A DNA stretch of 64,000 nt from Anaerococcus sp. (GTDB lineage: Bacteria; Bacillota; Clostridia; Tissierellales; Peptoniphilaceae), in assembly GCA_030532385.1 (NCBI GenBank), contig JAUNLG010000005.1, positions 49,460 through 113,459 on the forward strand. The letters run 5' to 3'. Positions 62,116 to 64,000 of this stretch are shown in pieces; positions within the stretch are counted from its first letter, which is position 1, and every line of letters starts with the position of its first letter. The notes below the pieces were generated by a model that had not been told where the DNA came from, did no database searches, and saw only the letters and a list, made by a program, of their open reading frames with translations. The position numbers were made by a program, and so were the translations under genes.

Positions 62116-62712
62116 CTAGCTAATAGCACTATTCCTCTTCCTAAAATCCCCAGGAGTAAAGCCTGTAAACTTCTTAAAATTAGAAGAAAAATGAGCTTGG
62201 GATGAAAACCCACAAGCGTAGGCAACCTGGTCAAGATCATAATCATCAAGAATCATCTTCCTAGCCTTCCTAATCCTTTGGGCATTTTGGTACTTAGAAA
62301 AAGAAAGTCCAACCTCCTTTTTAAACAAAAAAGATAAGTAATTCTTAGAAAGGTGAACCCTTTGGGCAAGCTCTTCTAGAGAAATCCTATCTTCCCTACC
62401 AATAATCTCAAGAGACTTCTCAATAACATCACTCTTCTTATCACCGCAAGCTGTACACACCCTTACCTTATAAGAAAAAGCAATAGGAAAAATAAGATCC
62501 TTAGAAGGATTCTTAGCAATTTTCCTATTATTATCCTCAAAAACAAAATCAAGATCACTATTATACTTAAGATAAGTATAGGCATACAAAAAACTATTCA
62601 AATTCCTCAAAAATTCAGAAATATCATAATCACCAAGATCAACCTTACAAACATCAATCAAATCCTTGCAAGATCCCTCAAAACCATCAGCAATCCTAAC
62701 AAAATCCTTCAT
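62116..62712 (-). CDS. AraC family transcriptional regulator
   Basis: 198 aa. The C-terminal 100 residues hold the two AraC helix-turn-helix motifs: ISLEELAQRVHLSKNYLSFLFKKEVG and LDQVAYACGFSSQAHFSSNFKKFTGFTPGDFRKR. The N-terminal 95 residues match no ligand domain I know and contain CTACGDK, a possible cysteine switch or metal site. ATG 62712 has AAAGGAGG 4 bp upstream; an upstream extension of the frame is hydrophobic and unlikely. Divergent from flavodoxin across a palindrome. Confidence 0.88.
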   Translation of the reverse strand: MKDFVRIADGFEGSCKDLIDVCKVDLGDYDISEFLRNLNSFLYAYTYLKYNSDLDFVFEDNNRKIAKNPSKDLIFPIAFSYKVRVCTACGDKKSDVIEKSLEIIGREDRISLEELAQRVHLSKNYLSFLFKKEVGLSFSKYQNAQRIRKARKMILDDYDLDQVAYACGFSSQAHFSSNFKKFTGFTPGDFRKRNSAIS

Positions 62713-62789
62713 AAAACCTCCTTTACATAAAAATACGATAAAAATCTGAAAGAAAAAAAGACCCCCATCTACTATAATAATACTACAAT

Positions 62790-62804
62790 TGATAGTCACT
62801 ATCA
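62790..62804. promoter_or_regulatory. Fur-type palindrome between AraC regulator and flavodoxin
   Basis: TGATAGTCACTATCA is a perfect 7-1-7 inverted repeat. It differs from the classic Fur consensus TGATAATNATTATCA only at two symmetric positions. It lies about 28 bp before the flavodoxin start, overlapping a TTGATA that could be a -35. Flavodoxin is a classic iron-starvation gene. Confidence 0.55.
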
Positions 62805-62832
62805 CATAATAGAAAATATAAAAGGAGAAAAC

Positions 62833-63258
62833 ATGCAAATTAACATAATATATTGGTCAGGAACAGGAAACACACAAGCAATGGCAGAAGCAATCGCCCA
62901 AGGACTAGAAGAAAGTAATGCAAGCTATAAAATCATACCAGTAGAAGAAGCAAGCATAGAAGATGTAAAACAAGCAGACAAACTAGCCTTCGGATGCTCA
63001 GCCCAAGGAGCAGAAGAACTAGAAGATACCACCATGCGTCCATTCATGGATGAAGCAAACGAACTAATAGAAAACAAAGAAGTCCTACTCTTTGGATCTT
63101 ATGAATGGGCAGATGGAGAATGGATGGAAACTTGGGTAGAAGAAGTAAAAGAAACAGGCGCAAAACTAATCAGAGAAGAAGGAGTAATAGCCTACGATAG
63201 CCCAGATGAAGAAAAACTAGAAGAACTAAAACAAATAGGCCAAGAAATGAGCAAATAA
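62833..63258 (+). CDS. Flavodoxin
   Basis: 141 aa, short-chain flavodoxin. The FMN phosphate loop WSGTGNTQAMA (9-19) is typical, and FGSYEWADGEWM (about 93-104) provides the ring-stacking loop. It is a one-electron carrier that can replace ferredoxin under iron shortage. AAAAGGAG precedes the ATG. Controlled probably by the palindrome at 62790 and maybe by the divergent AraC protein. Followed by a terminator and then by the second repeat array. Confidence 0.94.
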   Translation: MQINIIYWSGTGNTQAMAEAIAQGLEESNASYKIIPVEEASIEDVKQADKLAFGCSAQGAEELEDTTMRPFMDEANELIENKEVLLFGSYEWADGEWMETWVEEVKETGAKLIREEGVIAYDSPDEEKLEELKQIGQEMSK

Positions 63259-63284
63259 AAAATCCCCCTAAGGGGGTTTTTTTT
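63258..63284 (+). terminator. Terminator of flavodoxin
   Basis: CCCCC (63264-63268) and GGGGG (63272-63276) around TAA, followed by eight T residues. Confidence 0.88.
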
Positions 63285-63312
63285 ATGAGAACAAAAGATA
63301 AAAAACAAAATC

Positions 63313-63480
63313 CACCCACCAAGCAAGGTTTTACAAAGCAAAACGAGCAGAAACAAGGATAATCGCTAAAATCTATAATTTAGTATAAACAAACAAAGAA
63401 AGTAAACATAAAACGTAGACAAAAATTATATAACAAAAACCACCTGACACGCCCGATGTTTGGCATAAGCACAAACGAGG
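63313..63480. repeat. Repeat unit A, copy 2
   Basis: About 168 bp. Head hairpin slightly broken (GTTTTAC against GCAAAAC), core A, tail at 63452-63480 with loop ATAA. This is the most diverged unit. Confidence 0.88.
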
Positions 63481-63494
63481 AAAAAATAAAACTA

Positions 63495-63658
63495 CCCACC
63501 AAGCAAGGTTTTGCAAAGCAAAACGAGCGAAAACAAAAGCAAACCACAAACCTAGCAATCCAGCATAAACAAAAGAAAATTCCCCCAACCAAAGCCATTC
63601 AGAACAAAACAACCACCACATCAAACCAACCCGATATTTGGCGGAAGCACAAACGAGG
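63495..63658. repeat. Repeat unit B, copy 2
   Basis: About 164 bp, matches unit B copy 1 over its whole length with scattered substitutions. Tail at 63630-63658 has loop GGAA. Confidence 0.9.
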
Positions 63659-63672
63659 AGAAACAAACAAAT

Positions 63673-63838
63673 CCCACCAAGCAAAGTTTTGCAAAGCAAA
63701 ACAAGCGAAAACAAGGATAATCGCTAAAATCTACAATTCAGTATAAACAAACAAAGAAAGTAAACATAAAACAAAGGCAAAAATTATATAACAAAAACCA
63801 CCTGACACGCCCGATGTTTGGCGCAAGCACAAACGAGG
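63673..63838. repeat. Repeat unit A, copy 3
   Basis: About 166 bp. Intact head hairpin, core A, and a tail at 63810-63838 identical to that of unit B copy 1 (loop GCAA). Confidence 0.9.
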
Positions 63839-63910
63839 CGGGTCAAAAAGCGGTTGCGGGGGTTACGGGAAAGAGGGGACCGGGGAGAAACCCGACGGGA
63901 CACATCCAAG
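63839..63910. repeat. GC-rich module C, copy 2
   Basis: 72 bp identical to 60188-60259. Beyond 63910 the sequence differs from copy 1, so the partner strand of the long hairpin is not present here. Confidence 0.9.
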
Positions 63911-64000
63911 TCGGCTGTAAGACGAAATCAAAGATTTCTTTACTGCGACATCTGACCTACCAACAAAATCGAAGATTTTGGGTTAGGTCATGAACTGTCC
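63911..64000. repeat. Module D: two hairpins with 3-nt loops (cut by the window end)
   Basis: It contains GAAATC-AAA-GATTTC (about 63924-63938) and CAAAATC-GAA-GATTTTG (about 63964-63980), each with flanking partial pairing. It is seen once in the window, directly after module C, and resembles the head hairpins in design. Whether it is repeated elsewhere cannot be seen here. Confidence 0.6.

Noticed and set aside
62052-62249. 65-aa frame on the minus strand
   Set aside because: Overlaps the 3' end of the AraC gene in another frame; hydrophobic by base composition only.
59843-64000. CRISPR array
   Set aside because: Units are about 165 bp, with alternative cores and no short constant repeat with unique spacers; no cas genes are near.

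Overview
The window looks like the chromosome of a low-GC, Gram-positive anaerobe of the Peptoniphilaceae type (Anaerococcus/Peptoniphilus relatives). This is inferred from very AT-rich genes, strong AGGAGG-type ribosome sites, a Firmicutes-style tig-clpP-clpX-lon-engB block, a Rex redox repressor, rubredoxin and flavodoxin, and a MurE without the meso-DAP motif. About 58 of 64 protein genes lie on the minus strand, so the minus strand is probably the leading strand. I see no phage, IS element, integrase or CRISPR.

Layout. 1-4.0 kb: partial M18 aminopeptidase, divergent xpt, cutC and a lipoprotein flavin reductase. 4.0-10.3 kb: chaperone/protease block tig-clpP-clpX-lon-engB, with a hairpin terminator between clpX and lon. 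10.4-16.1 kb: cdaA-ybbR-cca followed by a glycerate kinase and a GntP-type permease. 16.3-17.2 kb: a decayed alpha/beta hydrolase gene with several lesions. 17.4-23.9 kb: AI-2E-family membrane protein, papain-like protein, malQ, glycogen phosphorylase and ZIP transporter. 24-27.2 kb: thiN, then an RpiR regulator with nanA-nanE for sialic acid use. 27.3-29.9 kb: a second AI-2E protein and the amaP-DUF2273-asp23 envelope-stress trio. 30-35 kb: typA, a membrane protein, rex and an ABC-F ATPase. 35-39 kb: lone HATPase, rubredoxin, an acidic anchored surface protein, YitT and a CofE-like ligase.

39-42.7 kb: a seven-gene overlapping operon that starts with a lipoprotein barnase and its barstar inhibitor and continues with a YtrA-type GntR regulator, an ABC ATPase and permease, a sirtuin and a zinc-ribbon membrane protein. 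A tRNA-Pro(TGG) with a strong promoter is divergent from it. 42.8-48.8 kb: a Bmp-type nucleoside ABC importer. 48.9-53.6 kb: sugar transferase, pseudouridine synthase, PadR, a UvrD-like helicase fused to a nuclease, and GNAT. 53.7-58.9 kb: NAD(P)/FAD reductase, SAF-domain NAD protein, HI0933-type flavoprotein and murE. 59-63.3 kb: an unknown membrane protein, glutaredoxin-like protein, rsmA-rnmV, and divergent AraC regulator and flavodoxin sharing a Fur-like palindrome.

The least explained structure is a modular repeat family at 59.84-60.28 kb and 63.31-64.00 kb. Units of about 165 bp share a 5' hairpin module and a 3' GNRA-loop hairpin module around two alternative cores (A, B). They are followed by an unusually GC-rich 72-bp module (C), identical in both places. 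The order is A-B-C in the first locus and A-B-A-C-D in the second. Together with the lipoprotein barnase operon, this is the part most worth following up.
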